A DNA stretch of 32,204 nt, taken from Amoebophilaceae bacterium. GTDB lineage: Bacteria; Bacteroidota; Bacteroidia; Cytophagales; Amoebophilaceae. The notes under the pieces were generated by a model. It did no database searches, was not told the DNA's origin, and saw nothing but the letters and a program-made list of their open reading frames with translations. Every line of letters starts with the position of its first letter. Within the stretch, counting starts at the first letter, position 1. The position numbers were made by a program, and so were the translations under genes. The stretch is taken from the NCBI GenBank assembly GCA_025455725.1, contig JALOLY010000003.1:1-32204 (forward strand), in the 5' to 3' direction. Of this stretch, positions 1 through 9,121 are shown in pieces.

Positions 1-2807
1 TGGAAGAAAAATCGAGAGTCAAAATGATCCTCAAAGAGCTGACGTGTATTAAGCAGACCTGGCATAATGCTTACGTCTCCAACAGCACTAGTCTGATGGC
101 CCGATGATGGAGTCATGGTAGCAACATGGGCCTGGCCCCGCTGTTGGAAAAGCCATGCATAAAAAAATGTTTGGAACGCCGCTTTATTTCGTCTAAAAAC
201 TGTCCTATCAAACAAAAGGGGAATACTCTTTATCTTCTTCTCATCAAGGCCAGTCTTGTAGTCTAACACCCGAAAAACACCGGCTTTCCAATCCACTCGA
301 TCTATGATACCACGCAACCGTACACGCGTAGCTGGATCCAGATCAAAATCAAGATAAAGAGGTACCTGGCGGCCTACCTCGAGACCAATGAGTACGAAGG
401 GGGCATACGCCTGGTCAAGAACCAAGATTCTTTTCACTAACTTGGTCATAACGGCTTGAGCAATAGCATCACCGCCTTGCAAGGCTATCCATTGGTGCTG
501 ACCTGGGTGAAAAGTGCTGGCAAAAGTATTTTTCACTACAAGTTTTACGCCCTTTTGCAACACTTCCAGATCCTGGAGCTGCAGAGGCTGGCCCCGCTTT
601 TTCTTCATCAACGGTGTATACAGCCTTTCCATGACTGCATGCAAAAACCTACCAAAGACCAACGCATGGGTTGCCTGTTGGGGTGGCGCTGGAGATTGGA
701 GTCGTACAAGGTAATGGAAATAAAAACGCAGGCTACAGTCAAGGTACGTATTCAATGCAGATGGCGTCAAGTGCTGCCCCGTGCCGTCAGGCTGTAGTAT
801 AAACCTCCTCAGCTGCTGCCAGACTGATTCCTTTTTAGGGATCACAATAGGCTGGATCGTAGGTAGGTAAATGGGCTGAGCGATAGCCTTTTTTTTCAAA
901 GGCAACTTAGATTCATAGAGCAACTGCCAAAGGTAACGGCTCATCTCGCTCTGGTTGCCAGCTGCAGTTTTTGTGCTGTAGGTGATATACACCTGTCGGG
1001 CACGCTGAAGCAAGCGATAAAAATAATAGGCATACAAGGCCGCTTGGTGCTGGTCGGCTGTGGGTAAGCCATAGCCCTTACGAAGACTGTATGGGATAAA
1101 GGAAACTGAGCTAGTCTGTGCCGGAAAGTGGCCTTCGTTCATTCCCACAATGAAGACATGATCAAAATCTAAGTTGCGCGTAGCACGTATATCCAATACC
1201 TGAATGCCGTCTGGTGATTGTAGTCCCAAGGGAAGCCGAACAGACTGTACCAGCTGCCGAAGTAGTTGAAGCAATGCCTCGCCCTTGGTAAGGGGTGGTG
1301 TCAAAACCTCTTGAAGTCTGCCCAGCTGCCGCAAAAGTTGATGTAGCGCTACTTTTTCTAAAGAGTGTAAAGACACATCGGAGGCTTCTACACGAGATTT
1401 TACATACTCTACCACTTCTATCAGATACTGCAACAAGCAATCTTGGGAGCCCAAAACATTAAAAATTGTAGCATAAGGAGAATTTTCTTGGACCAGTGTA
1501 GCCTGATCCACATAACTATGCTTGGCTTCTTTGATACGGTTGATAGTAGCCTGTGCCAGAGCAACGTCCCAGCTCATTATGCACGGGTGGTTGAGCACAG
1601 ATAGCACATGCTGGGTAGCCCAGTAGCCTGAAGTAGATTGTTCTTGGGCAGCAGATTGCAGTACTAGTAGATGCTCGAGCAGGTGGTAGGTAGTCGTGTT
1701 TTTGAGCGGATAGCCTAGGTGGGTACTGACTTGGGTCATATTTAGAGCCAAAGCGTGCAGCACAGGCAAGAGTAAGGATTCGTTGGCCAGAACAATAGCT
1801 GTTCTCTGAGGCACAAAATCTGCACCTTGTGCCTCCATAAGAGCCTGTAGCTGGGCACCCATCACCTGGGCCTGTCCCACCTCAGACGCCACGGCTGTGA
1901 GATGAATCTCTTGAACACCATCGGAAAGTCGCTTAGGAAAGGTTTTGCCAAAACTGGCCTGGAAGTACGACTTTTTTTGATGTGCCCTCAAGTATACCCC
2001 TGCCTCTTGTTGCATATCTTCCATGTAGTAGGCATCCAAGTCCCAGCAAAATGATGTGGGTAAGTTTCTTTGGTACCAGGCCAATATTTTTTCTTTTACG
2101 GGTGTTAGCACATTAAACCCAGCAAAAACCCACTGACCACGTGGGACCGTCGTAGTGCCTGCTACCAAAGCCTCATAGGCTGCTCTATGGCACAGCCCCT
2201 GATAACCGGCACCCTGGTCCTGTAGACGCTTCTTAAAGTGTTGGTAGACTGCAGGAAGTAGCTTCCAGAGACCAAGGAATTCCTGCTGATGTGTCGATAG
2301 CCGTTGTTCAAAATTCTTCCAGAAAGACTGTATCGTGGCTCGTTGTGCTTCGGTCAGATAATCGTAAGATAGACTAAGCTCTTTTTGTTGGCTCAGGTCG
2401 GTAAAAAGATGATCAGCATCGACCAAGTACTTCTCGATGACATCCAAATCTTGAAGCAACACGCTCCCCCAAAAGTAAAATTGCTCAAAAGATTCTTCTC
2501 GTGGTTTTAATGCCTGAAAAGTCTGATAAAGCGTATGTGTTAACAGTAGGGTATTCGCTCGTTTAAGCGGACTAAGTTGCTGCATCAATGTTTCAATGCT
2601 TAGGACCTTAGGTGCCCAAGTGGGTTGAGACAAGTGAGCAGCCAGACAGCGCTTGAACACCTCCACTGCCCGCCAAGTGGGGAACACAACAGTTATCTCA
2701 TGAAAGCGATGGCGGTGCTGGGCATATAGCTCGGCTGCTAAGTCTTCTATAAAAGAGGTTGGTAAAGCCACGGGCAAGTAGGTCAGAAAACGAAATTGAT
2801 GCGCCAC
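1..2807 (-). CDS. addB: AddB-like PD-(D/E)XK exonuclease subunit, partial (3' end beyond left edge)
   Basis: One open frame runs on the minus strand from a GTG at 2807 through to the window start, about 935 codons. It reads as the Bacteroidota AddB-like partner of AddA, which processes double-strand breaks for RecA-dependent repair. The N-terminal part has the family-like segments FHEITVVFPTWRAVEVFKR and LLQDLDVIEKYLVDADHLF. Near the C-terminus GIIDRVDWKAGVFRVLDYKT (about 255-315) gives the PD-(D/E)XK nuclease core: the Asp of IIDR followed by DYK. An in-frame TAA lies directly before the GTG and no ATG is available near the N-terminus, so GTG is the probable start. I spot-translated the first ~150 codons and the region 1-320; the middle rests on no competing long frame being present. 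Its usual partner addA lies 8.5 kb upstream on the same strand, separated by an IS-bracketed block. Confidence 0.85.
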   Translation of the reverse strand, partial: MAHQFRFLTYLPVALPTSFIEDLAAELYAQHRHRFHEITVVFPTWRAVEVFKRCLAAHLSQPTWAPKVLSIETLMQQLSPLKRANTLLLTHTLYQTFQALKPREESFEQFYFWGSVLLQDLDVIEKYLVDADHLFTDLSQQKELSLSYDYLTEAQRATIQSFWKNFEQRLSTHQQEFLGLWKLLPAVYQHFKKRLQDQGAGYQGLCHRAAYEALVAGTTTVPRGQWVFAGFNVLTPVKEKILAWYQRNLPTSFCWDLDAYYMEDMQQEAGVYLRAHQKKSYFQASFGKTFPKRLSDGVQEIHLTAVASEVGQAQVMGAQLQALMEAQGADFVPQRTAIVLANESLLLPVLHALALNMTQVSTHLGYPLKNTTTYHLLEHLLVLQSAAQEQSTSGYWATQHVLSVLNHPCIMSWDVALAQATINRIKEAKHSYVDQATLVQENSPYATIFNVLGSQDCLLQYLIEVVEYVKSRVEASDVSLHSLEKVALHQLLRQLGRLQEVLTPPLTKGEALLQLLRQLVQSVRLPLGLQSPDGIQVLDIRATRNLDFDHVFIVGMNEGHFPAQTSSVSFIPYSLRKGYGLPTADQHQAALYAYYFYRLLQRARQVYITYSTKTAAGNQSEMSRYLWQLLYESKLPLKKKAIAQPIYLPTIQPIVIPKKESVWQQLRRFILQPDGTGQHLTPSALNTYLDCSLRFYFHYLVRLQSPAPPQQATHALVFGRFLHAVMERLYTPLMKKKRGQPLQLQDLEVLQKGVKLVVKNTFASTFHPGQHQWIALQGGDAIAQAVMTKLVKRILVLDQAYAPFVLIGLEVGRQVPLYLDFDLDPATRVRLRGIIDRVDWKAGVFRVLDYKTGLDEKKIKSIPLLFDRTVFRRNKAAFQTFFYAWLFQQRGQAHVATMTPSSGHQTSAVGDVSIMPGLLNTRQLFEDHFDSRFFF

Positions 2808-3259
2808 TTAAGGCAAGGTACCATCAAGAAAGTCAACCAACCAACAGTAACACTGGCTGTGCTCTGTCTTGCCCATCTAAGTGTAGTTTACTTCTGATTG
2901 AGCACTGCCGAGCAACACCTTTGCAACTCCTTTGCAGTAGGCTCGAGACCCGGGTTCCTAGCCACGAAAACAAAGAACAGCAAAGTCTTATAGCATCAAG
3001 ACCTTTGCATGGCATACTGAAACTTTTTCACAAAATATTGCAAATAAGGGCACTTTTAGTAGACCCGGGTTGTGGTCTACCAGGATATTACCCCCCTCAT
3101 CCCATGATCTAAAGGCAAATGCCAGGGACCCCAGACAGAGTAAATGTTGGCAGAAGAACAAGAAAGAGCAAGTTCTTTCACTAAATAGACGCCTTGATAG
3201 ATCAACTAAACTGTGTCTAAAAAAGAGCTTAGCAAGGTTTGTAAGCGCTCTGTTGAGGG
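2808..3259. other. Non-coding gap upstream of addB
   Basis: About 450 bases between the addB start and the first recognisable IS5 relic. Short open frames exist on both strands but none resembles a protein I know, and no RNA gene is visible. It may hold the addB promoter or further decayed IS sequence. Confidence 0.4.
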
Positions 3260-3915
3260 TGCAGCGGGCAGGCCTGCCTATCATCCCCTGGTACTACTCA
3301 AGATGATGCTCCTACAAACCTTGGCATCATTTCCCTGACATGGGTGTAGAAGACATGGCCCATAATACTCTTGTCTGCTAGTTCCTTTTGTGGTTTACGC
3401 GTGGAAAACATCGTACCTGACCATGGCCCGCAAAGCTCGGGGAAAGTCCACTTATATGCTTGCGGGGTACCCCAACACCCCTCCCACCAAGAAAATGACG
3501 TCTAGCGTAGAGTGAGAAGTACGTTGGGTCAAAAAGAGAAGTAATCTCTAGTATGGCCACAAGCGTCATTACCTGGCAGCTGAAGACAAAGACTTAGTCT
3601 TAGTGGACACACTACCACTGCCAACGTACATGTTGGGCAGTGTATGGCATCCAGTCTTGATCAAGTAATCACTCCCTGCAGGTAGTCAGATCCTAGCAGA
3701 CAAAGGGTATTGTGCAGCCAAAAACGGTCAACTATTACGCCAGAGAGGTTATCAAGGGGCGCGTAAGAGATACCCATAACGCCTTATTAGCAGGCATGGG
3801 CTTCAACTTGATGCTGCTACTCAGAGAAATAGCCGGTTATTTTTTTGTCTTGCTGTTCAGAGCGTTAGCCCTGCTAGTGCTTCCTAGACAAGAGTACTTA
3901 CAGCAGACGGCCTAA
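3260..3915 (+). pseudogene. Degenerate IS5-family transposase, copy 1
   Basis: Conceptual translation with frameshifts and stops recovers IS5-type transposase blocks in order. HPLVLLKMMLLQTL (about 3278) is the N-terminal segment, then DMGVEDM, GKSTYM, a RWVKK-x-YGHKRH-like block, and LADKGYCAAKNGQLLRQRGY (about 3690) with the second catalytic Asp. The tail IKGRVRDTHNALLAGMGFNL (about 3750-3815) also looks IS5-like but is out of frame with what precedes. The copy is related at DNA level to the relic at 10245-10962, for example TACATG-TGGG-AGTGTATGGCA. Copy 1 keeps about 110 bases that copy 2 has lost, and copy 2 keeps N-terminal sequence that copy 1 has lost. Beyond about 3752 the two differ. 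It is not functional. Confidence 0.75.
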
Positions 3916-4044
3916 ACACGACCAGCGGATTGTTAAGACTCGACTTATTAGTTACTTCAATCAATCAGGCTTAGTAGTAACAGGCATACCAGTGGGTGTA
4001 CATGTAGGATTTTTAATGCCAACACTTACGAGTATCCTCATAGG

Positions 4045-5037
4045 CTATTTTCTGAAAACTAAGCTCGCTTTATCACTTTCCACACAAAGCGTCCCGATCT
4101 CACCGTGCGGAAACGCAAGATTAGGTGCTTCATGACCTATGGAAAATTGAAAGGCTACGGGATAATTGTAGCCAGCAACATGTTCCTGTATAATTCCCTC
4201 AGCACTCTTATTCATTGGGAGGGATGAAATGTCTTGCATATAGACCATCTTTCCTACAACAAGCCCCGCTAAATCTTTAAGCTTCCCGGCTCGTTTTAAC
4301 TGAACCATCATCCTGTCTAAAGCATAGAGATGCTCCCCAACCTCTTCAATAACCAGAATCTTATTCTTAGTATCGAGTGCCGATAGTGTCTCCATGTTAT
4401 TACAGATTAGTCCTAGATTACCTCCCACCACAGGCGCTGTTACTACACCCAGTCTATTCAATGCATTAGCAGGAGCCGTCAAATGGGCAGTACCCTCAAA
4501 GAGTAGCGTTCTTAAGCTGTCAATGGAAGCCTTATGTTGAGGATTTGAAAAAAGTATGGGCACTGCACCGTGTGCCGATACAAAACCCAGGTTATGTAGT
4601 CTTATATGTAAGGCAGTAATGTCACTAAAACCGATAACCCACTTGGGGTTTTTTAGAAAATGCGTAAAATCAAGTTGGTCTACAATGCGCGTGGTACCGT
4701 ATCCGCCTCTCAAAGAGATAACGGCCTTAATGGTCGGATCGTCAAGCGCCCACTGCATATCTTCGGCCCTTTGCGCATCTGACCCAGCAAATGCATTGCA
4801 GCTATCTACGCTTACATATTTACCCAACACCACTTCTAATCCCCAGGATTGGAAAATTTCGGTCGCTTTTTCCATTACCTTCTTTGACTCTTTGACCTTC
4901 GAAGCTGGGGCTACGATCGCTATCCTGTCTTTTTTTTTCAATAAGGGGGGGTGCGCAGGCACATCATGCTCTCTCGAAGACACAGTTCCGATACCGCCCA
5001 GAGAGAGTGCCGCAAATAGACAAAAGATTTTTTTCAT
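4045..5037 (-). CDS. ldcA: Exported S66-family LD-carboxypeptidase
   Basis: This 330-residue protein matches family S66 serine peptidases, which remove the terminal D-alanine from the tetrapeptide stem of peptidoglycan during wall recycling. Visible motifs are VAPAS (43-47), RGGYGTTR (110-117), the nucleophile elbow GFSDIT (136-141, Ser138), the acid in VIEEVGE (Glu231) and GHEAPNLAFP (His302), which together form the expected Ser-Glu-His triad. Residues 1-21 look like a Sec signal peptide (MKK, hydrophobic core, cleavage near VSS), whereas classical Gram-negative LdcA is cytoplasmic. Coding runs of nine A (LKKK, 4930-4938) and seven C (PP, 4945-4951) lie close together near codons 30-36. The next minus-strand gene starts 117 bases or more upstream, so it may be transcribed with the symporter fusion. 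MccF-like immunity proteins share the fold and remain an alternative. Confidence 0.88.
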   Translation of the reverse strand: MKKIFCLFAALSLGGIGTVSSREHDVPAHPPLLKKKDRIAIVAPASKVKESKKVMEKATEIFQSWGLEVVLGKYVSVDSCNAFAGSDAQRAEDMQWALDDPTIKAVISLRGGYGTTRIVDQLDFTHFLKNPKWVIGFSDITALHIRLHNLGFVSAHGAVPILFSNPQHKASIDSLRTLLFEGTAHLTAPANALNRLGVVTAPVVGGNLGLICNNMETLSALDTKNKILVIEEVGEHLYALDRMMVQLKRAGKLKDLAGLVVGKMVYMQDISSLPMNKSAEGIIQEHVAGYNYPVAFQFSIGHEAPNLAFPHGEIGTLCVESDKASLVFRK

Positions 5038-5154
5038 GATGTATTGCTTAACAATTATTGTACAACTAATTACTCAAACATAATCAAACACACCGAATAG
5101 ACCAATACTAACTGCTAAACGCGCATCGGCTGTTGCACTCCTCTTTTAGCCGAT

Positions 5155-8100
5155 CTAGGCACACCTGGTGCATCTTTGCCGCAGCTCCTTAGCGATGAAC
5201 TCGAGACCTAAGTGGGTAGCGATAGGTACATAAAACTTTAGTGTTTCGTCGACCATCTTTTCCTGCTGCGTACGAGCAAGATGGCTTTCCATCATCCTTA
5301 TGTGATGTAGATGGTCTGCCAGCTTGACATAGAGCACACGTTTGTCTTTTTCTTCCACCAACTTTAGGATAATCTCTTGGTCAGATAATTGTATTTTTTT
5401 AAAGCTATTTAAGCGACTGTCTACAGAAGACACGCCTTCTACAATGCGTTTTACGACAGGATTAAAGTGCAAGGAAATGTAATGCGAAGATAGGCGCGTT
5501 GTATCGATGGTATCATGTAGTAGCGCTGCCAAGAGCGTATCGGCATCTCGCGTATAGGTCAAGAGAATACTGGCTACTGCAATCGGGTGTAGGTAATTGA
5601 GGGCTGCTGTATCCCTTTGGCCACCTACTTTTATCTGTTTGATAAGTTGTATGGCTTTTTCCAGAAGCTTTCGCTCCATAGGTGTCTCAGCAAGCACTTG
5701 CTGCACGAAGGCTTGCTCCACTGGCTGCACCGCCTCAGGGATCATCTCTGATGACGGAGTAACCTGGTATTGGTCCATCATAGGCGGGCGCACCGCCCGT
5801 ACATCCTCGGGAAAAACATACACCTGCGTCACCCCAGTGGCTGTTGGGATTATCTCAGCAGCCCCATAGTGGGCTGCTACAATTTGCTGATGGTAAGCAA
5901 GGGACAGCTCTCCCACATCTTGGATCCATGGCAGTGATACGTGATCTACAATACCTAAGTACCACTGTTTAATTCTCGGTGGGGTTATTTCTGTGGTTAT
6001 CATCACGCACAACGCCCGGACGCGCTTGATGTAATTTGGTATAGACATAATAGGATAGGCGAGTTGTGTGTCGTCGATATGTAATAAAACAGGTCTCTGG
6101 GTATTGGGGTATGCTTCGGCATAGGCTACCGCAGTGCGTAGTAATCTTCTAATTTTACTACGATCTCCTTGTAACAATTTTGTGCTTGCGTGGTGCTGTA
6201 AGATCACCTTGGTCGCTTGGTTGTGCTGGTATATTGTTCGCTGGACGTCCTGCCATAATACATCTAAATCTATACACTCTACAACCAGACGCATGGGTTC
6301 TCGTGCGAGATGAAATAGCTGCTGTAAATACCGGTTGCGAGTGTCCAATTCGTAGATGCGCTGTTCTAGAGCTGCGTTGCTAGCCATGAGCTGTGCTTTG
6401 GTGGGGTTTTGCAATGTGGTACGTTGTGATGTTGCCCATGATTCGGTACACCCCACTGCTTTGAGAGGACGTAGGCTAGCTTCCTGCTGCAGTTGTGCCT
6501 GGTGGCGCATGGTTGTCAAAAACATCTGACTAGTGAAGCTATTATCTTCTTTGAGCTGTGCATGAGAGATAACCAAACCTCGGTAGACTTGTTTCCCTTT
6601 CAAGGCTAAGCTGACAAAAAGAAGGACGCAATAGAGCATCTGTACGGATCCGAGTACACTCAAGGGCAGCACGGATCCTGTATAACGCGTAAAGAAAAAA
6701 ACTGCGGCATAGGTGCCCGAAGAAGCCAAAAAAATAGCTAGCGGCCAGTGTAGTAGTAAGACTGCCATCAAGAGATTCATCATCATGATCATCACTTGCA
6801 TGTGATGGTAGCGACTCATGATCACCAAGAGCGTGCCAACAAAGAAGAGGAGGGTGCCAATACCGAGTGGCCAAAAGAAGGCCATGAAGCGACTATTTTT
6901 CAATGTAGGCGGCCAGACAGGGAAAGTTAAGAAAGCTGTGGCACCCACGAGGACAGTACGATAAATGCTATCGTAAATCTGCTGGCAAGCTTTGGTCTCT
7001 GCTGCGCTAAGGGTATAGCAGGCAACGTAAGTAGCGGCAATGGTGTAAAGACCAAAGAAAAAGTAAAAGCCTTCGTTCTGGGGCAGGTTTTGTTGTAGAT
7101 AAGGATAGAGTTTGAAGTTTTTGATAGTCTTGAGACGCCATTGCCAGCGCTGTACCCGGGCTGCCCGCTCCAAAGCAAAAGGACTCGTAGGATCCAGCTT
7201 TTGCCAGCCGCCTGGCTCGCCCAGAAGATAATGTTGGCACAACATGGTCATGATGTTGGCTAGCAGAGCCGGGAAGAAGCTATGGACACTTTCAAAATAA
7301 AAGAGGCATGCTGCAGTGGCTGCTGATCCTATTCCCATGGACATGAGCACCACCCGCCTACTGGTCTGAAAGCCAAAGATGGCTAGGAGTATGGGGACGG
7401 CGACAATAGGTGTATAGAAGTTGGCAGCACTTCGGAGTATGTTTAACAAATCTTGAATACTGAGTGCTAGTGCTAGACTGAGCGTTCCGAGTACCAGTGT
7501 AGCCCACCGGGCTGTGTTGAGTGAGCTTTGCTTTTGTAAGCCAAGCGGGGGAAGAATGTCATTGGCTACAATGACCGCACAAGCATTTAACACCGAATCT
7601 GCCGTAGACATGGACAAAGCAATGACACCAATGCCTAAAAGCCCTTTAAATCCTGGATAGGTATACGTATCGACAATATGCCGCATAATCTTATCTGCTT
7701 CGGGCCCTGGCCGATCCACTAAGATCATCATGGCGATCCATAGCATGCATAGCTCTATCCCTAGACACACGATTGCGGCATAACCAAACGAGCGCTGTAT
7801 CTGCACTGTGTCACGCGCCATGACCACGCGTTGAAAGAGTTGTGGTTGTAGTATGGGTGTCATCAGGTAAGCCATAAATAAGAGAGCTTTCCCAGACTCA
7901 GGTGACCACTTCACCACATCTTTGAAAGAGAAAAGTGGGTTAGTTCGGAACATATGTGTTACCTGGGCAGGGTCTTGAAGATTATTCCAAATCGTCAATG
8001 CGAGTAGGGGGAGCAGTGTTCCAAAGGTGAAGAACTGGAGGACATCGGTGAAGGTAACTGCTTTGACACCACCCGAAAGGGAGTATAGGGTGATGATAGC

Positions 8101-8592
8101 GGCTACTATCGTAACGATCTCGGGTCCTTCGCAGTTGAATAAGATGGCCAATATGCTAGCAATTACCTGCAACTGCATGGCTATATAACTCGTTGACCTT
8201 AATACAGTAGCAATGCCGGCAATAACCTGCACAGTTTTGCCATATAACTTCCCGAGTGACTCAGGTACAGAAAGGTTATTGAGGAACCTGCCCATGCGCG
8301 GCCCTATGACATATCCCATGAGCAGGAGGTATACTGGGGTACCTATGATGTCTGGTATGACATAGTACAAGCCTTGTTTGTAGGTCTTCTCTAGATTGAT
8401 GAATAAAGCCCCCCCCGACATCCATGTGGCCACAATAGTGGCGGTCAGGATGGCAGTAGAGAACTGCTTGTCACCGACGGCAAATTCTCGAAATGATTGC
8501 TTTCCCCCTCTGTAGAAAAAACCTACGATAATATTGAGCAATAAAAAGACGACGAAAATAAAACTATCTATCGTAAGGGGTGGTAGGGCCAT
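5155..8592 (-). CDS. Sodium:solute symporter / histidine-kinase-like / SpoT-type HD fusion protein
   Basis: A single 1145-residue frame with three parts. Residues 1-460 are a sodium:solute symporter (SLC5/PutP type), with the marker segments GGVKAVTFTDVLQFFTFGT (174-192) and IVANDILPPLG (341-351). Residues 510-665 hold several more hydrophobic helices. Residues 680-930 resemble a worn-down histidine kinase: FLTTMRHQ (691-698) sits where an H-box would be, and LLQGDRSKIRRLLRTAV (806-822) and GVTQVYVFPEDV recall a HATPase domain whose N-box Asn and glycine boxes are not recognisable. Residues 975-1140 are a ppGpp-hydrolase-type HD domain: LHP (1001-1003), ALLHDTID (1023-1030; His1026, Asp1027), VKLADHLHHIRMM (1089-1101) and FYVPIATHLGLEFIAKEL. 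No ppGpp synthetase domain follows. Symporter-kinase fusions such as CbrA are known. The HD end suggests that solute sensing is coupled to alarmone breakdown. A G8 run lies at codons 59-62. A broken partial copy lies at 10970-11299. Confidence 0.85.
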   Translation of the reverse strand: MALPPLTIDSFIFVVFLLLNIIVGFFYRGGKQSFREFAVGDKQFSTAILTATIVATWMSGGALFINLEKTYKQGLYYVIPDIIGTPVYLLLMGYVIGPRMGRFLNNLSVPESLGKLYGKTVQVIAGIATVLRSTSYIAMQLQVIASILAILFNCEGPEIVTIVAAIITLYSLSGGVKAVTFTDVLQFFTFGTLLPLLALTIWNNLQDPAQVTHMFRTNPLFSFKDVVKWSPESGKALLFMAYLMTPILQPQLFQRVVMARDTVQIQRSFGYAAIVCLGIELCMLWIAMMILVDRPGPEADKIMRHIVDTYTYPGFKGLLGIGVIALSMSTADSVLNACAVIVANDILPPLGLQKQSSLNTARWATLVLGTLSLALALSIQDLLNILRSAANFYTPIVAVPILLAIFGFQTSRRVVLMSMGIGSAATAACLFYFESVHSFFPALLANIMTMLCQHYLLGEPGGWQKLDPTSPFALERAARVQRWQWRLKTIKNFKLYPYLQQNLPQNEGFYFFFGLYTIAATYVACYTLSAAETKACQQIYDSIYRTVLVGATAFLTFPVWPPTLKNSRFMAFFWPLGIGTLLFFVGTLLVIMSRYHHMQVMIMMMNLLMAVLLLHWPLAIFLASSGTYAAVFFFTRYTGSVLPLSVLGSVQMLYCVLLFVSLALKGKQVYRGLVISHAQLKEDNSFTSQMFLTTMRHQAQLQQEASLRPLKAVGCTESWATSQRTTLQNPTKAQLMASNAALEQRIYELDTRNRYLQQLFHLAREPMRLVVECIDLDVLWQDVQRTIYQHNQATKVILQHHASTKLLQGDRSKIRRLLRTAVAYAEAYPNTQRPVLLHIDDTQLAYPIMSIPNYIKRVRALCVMITTEITPPRIKQWYLGIVDHVSLPWIQDVGELSLAYHQQIVAAHYGAAEIIPTATGVTQVYVFPEDVRAVRPPMMDQYQVTPSSEMIPEAVQPVEQAFVQQVLAETPMERKLLEKAIQLIKQIKVGGQRDTAALNYLHPIAVASILLTYTRDADTLLAALLHDTIDTTRLSSHYISLHFNPVVKRIVEGVSSVDSRLNSFKKIQLSDQEIILKLVEEKDKRVLYVKLADHLHHIRMMESHLARTQQEKMVDETLKFYVPIATHLGLEFIAKELRQRCTRCA

Positions 8593-8880
8593 AAACCTAA
8601 GGGAGCGTAATTTTGTCTTTTTGCTATCACACGTTAGTTGGATAAAAAAGTAAAAGCAAACTAATTCGCGTATTTAGTTGCTATTATATGTATTCCGTAA
8701 GGCATCAGCACCAATTTGAGAAAAGGGAGCGTATGCTCACTACCCACCGATTCTTCTCCATTTGTTTCCTAGTATGAAAAAATAGACTATCTCAACTTGC
8801 CCCTTCAACCTTCAGGCAGTAGATGGGATTTGAAGCTATATCTTCAGAATCAGTAGCTGCATTTTGTGTTCAAATAAAGA
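8593..8880. other. Intergenic region between divergent genes
   Basis: About 290 bases between the minus-strand symporter fusion and the plus-strand small frame and ATP-grasp gene. It presumably holds promoters for both directions. I could not identify a convincing -33/-7 pair or an RNA gene. Confidence 0.4.
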
Positions 8881-9030
8881 ATGAGTGAAAAGAGTATGGA
8901 GACACGGCAATCTAACCTAGTGCCCAAATTAGCTATGCAAAAGGTCCAACCCTTACGCGTATCTCTTGCTTGCACACATTTGTTTATTTCTGCCATTATA
9001 CTTACTATAGCTGTTGCTAAGTTTTTGTAA
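8881..9030 (+). CDS. Possible 49-residue C-terminally anchored membrane peptide
   Basis: An ATG frame encodes 49 residues beginning MSEKSMETRQSNLVPKLAMQ and ending in one hydrophobic stretch (LFISAIILTIAVAKFL), preceded by polar and basic sequence. That is a plausible small tail-anchored membrane peptide. AAAGA lies directly before the ATG and could serve as a weak ribosome site. It lies 91 bases upstream of the ATP-grasp gene on the same strand. I recognise no family, and a frame this short could be open by chance. Confidence 0.35.
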   Translation: MSEKSMETRQSNLVPKLAMQKVQPLRVSLACTHLFISAIILTIAVAKFL

Positions 9031-9121
9031 TTGGATTGGGTTAGCGAACTTTTGTTTCGTTTTTTAGAGGCCTGAGATAGCGGGCGTCTATCCTTGCGGT
9101 TAGCAACCCTAAACGTGGCCT

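Noticed and set aside
4556..5083. 175-codon plus-strand frame
   Set aside because: It lies antisense to the well-supported LD-carboxypeptidase gene and has no features of its own.
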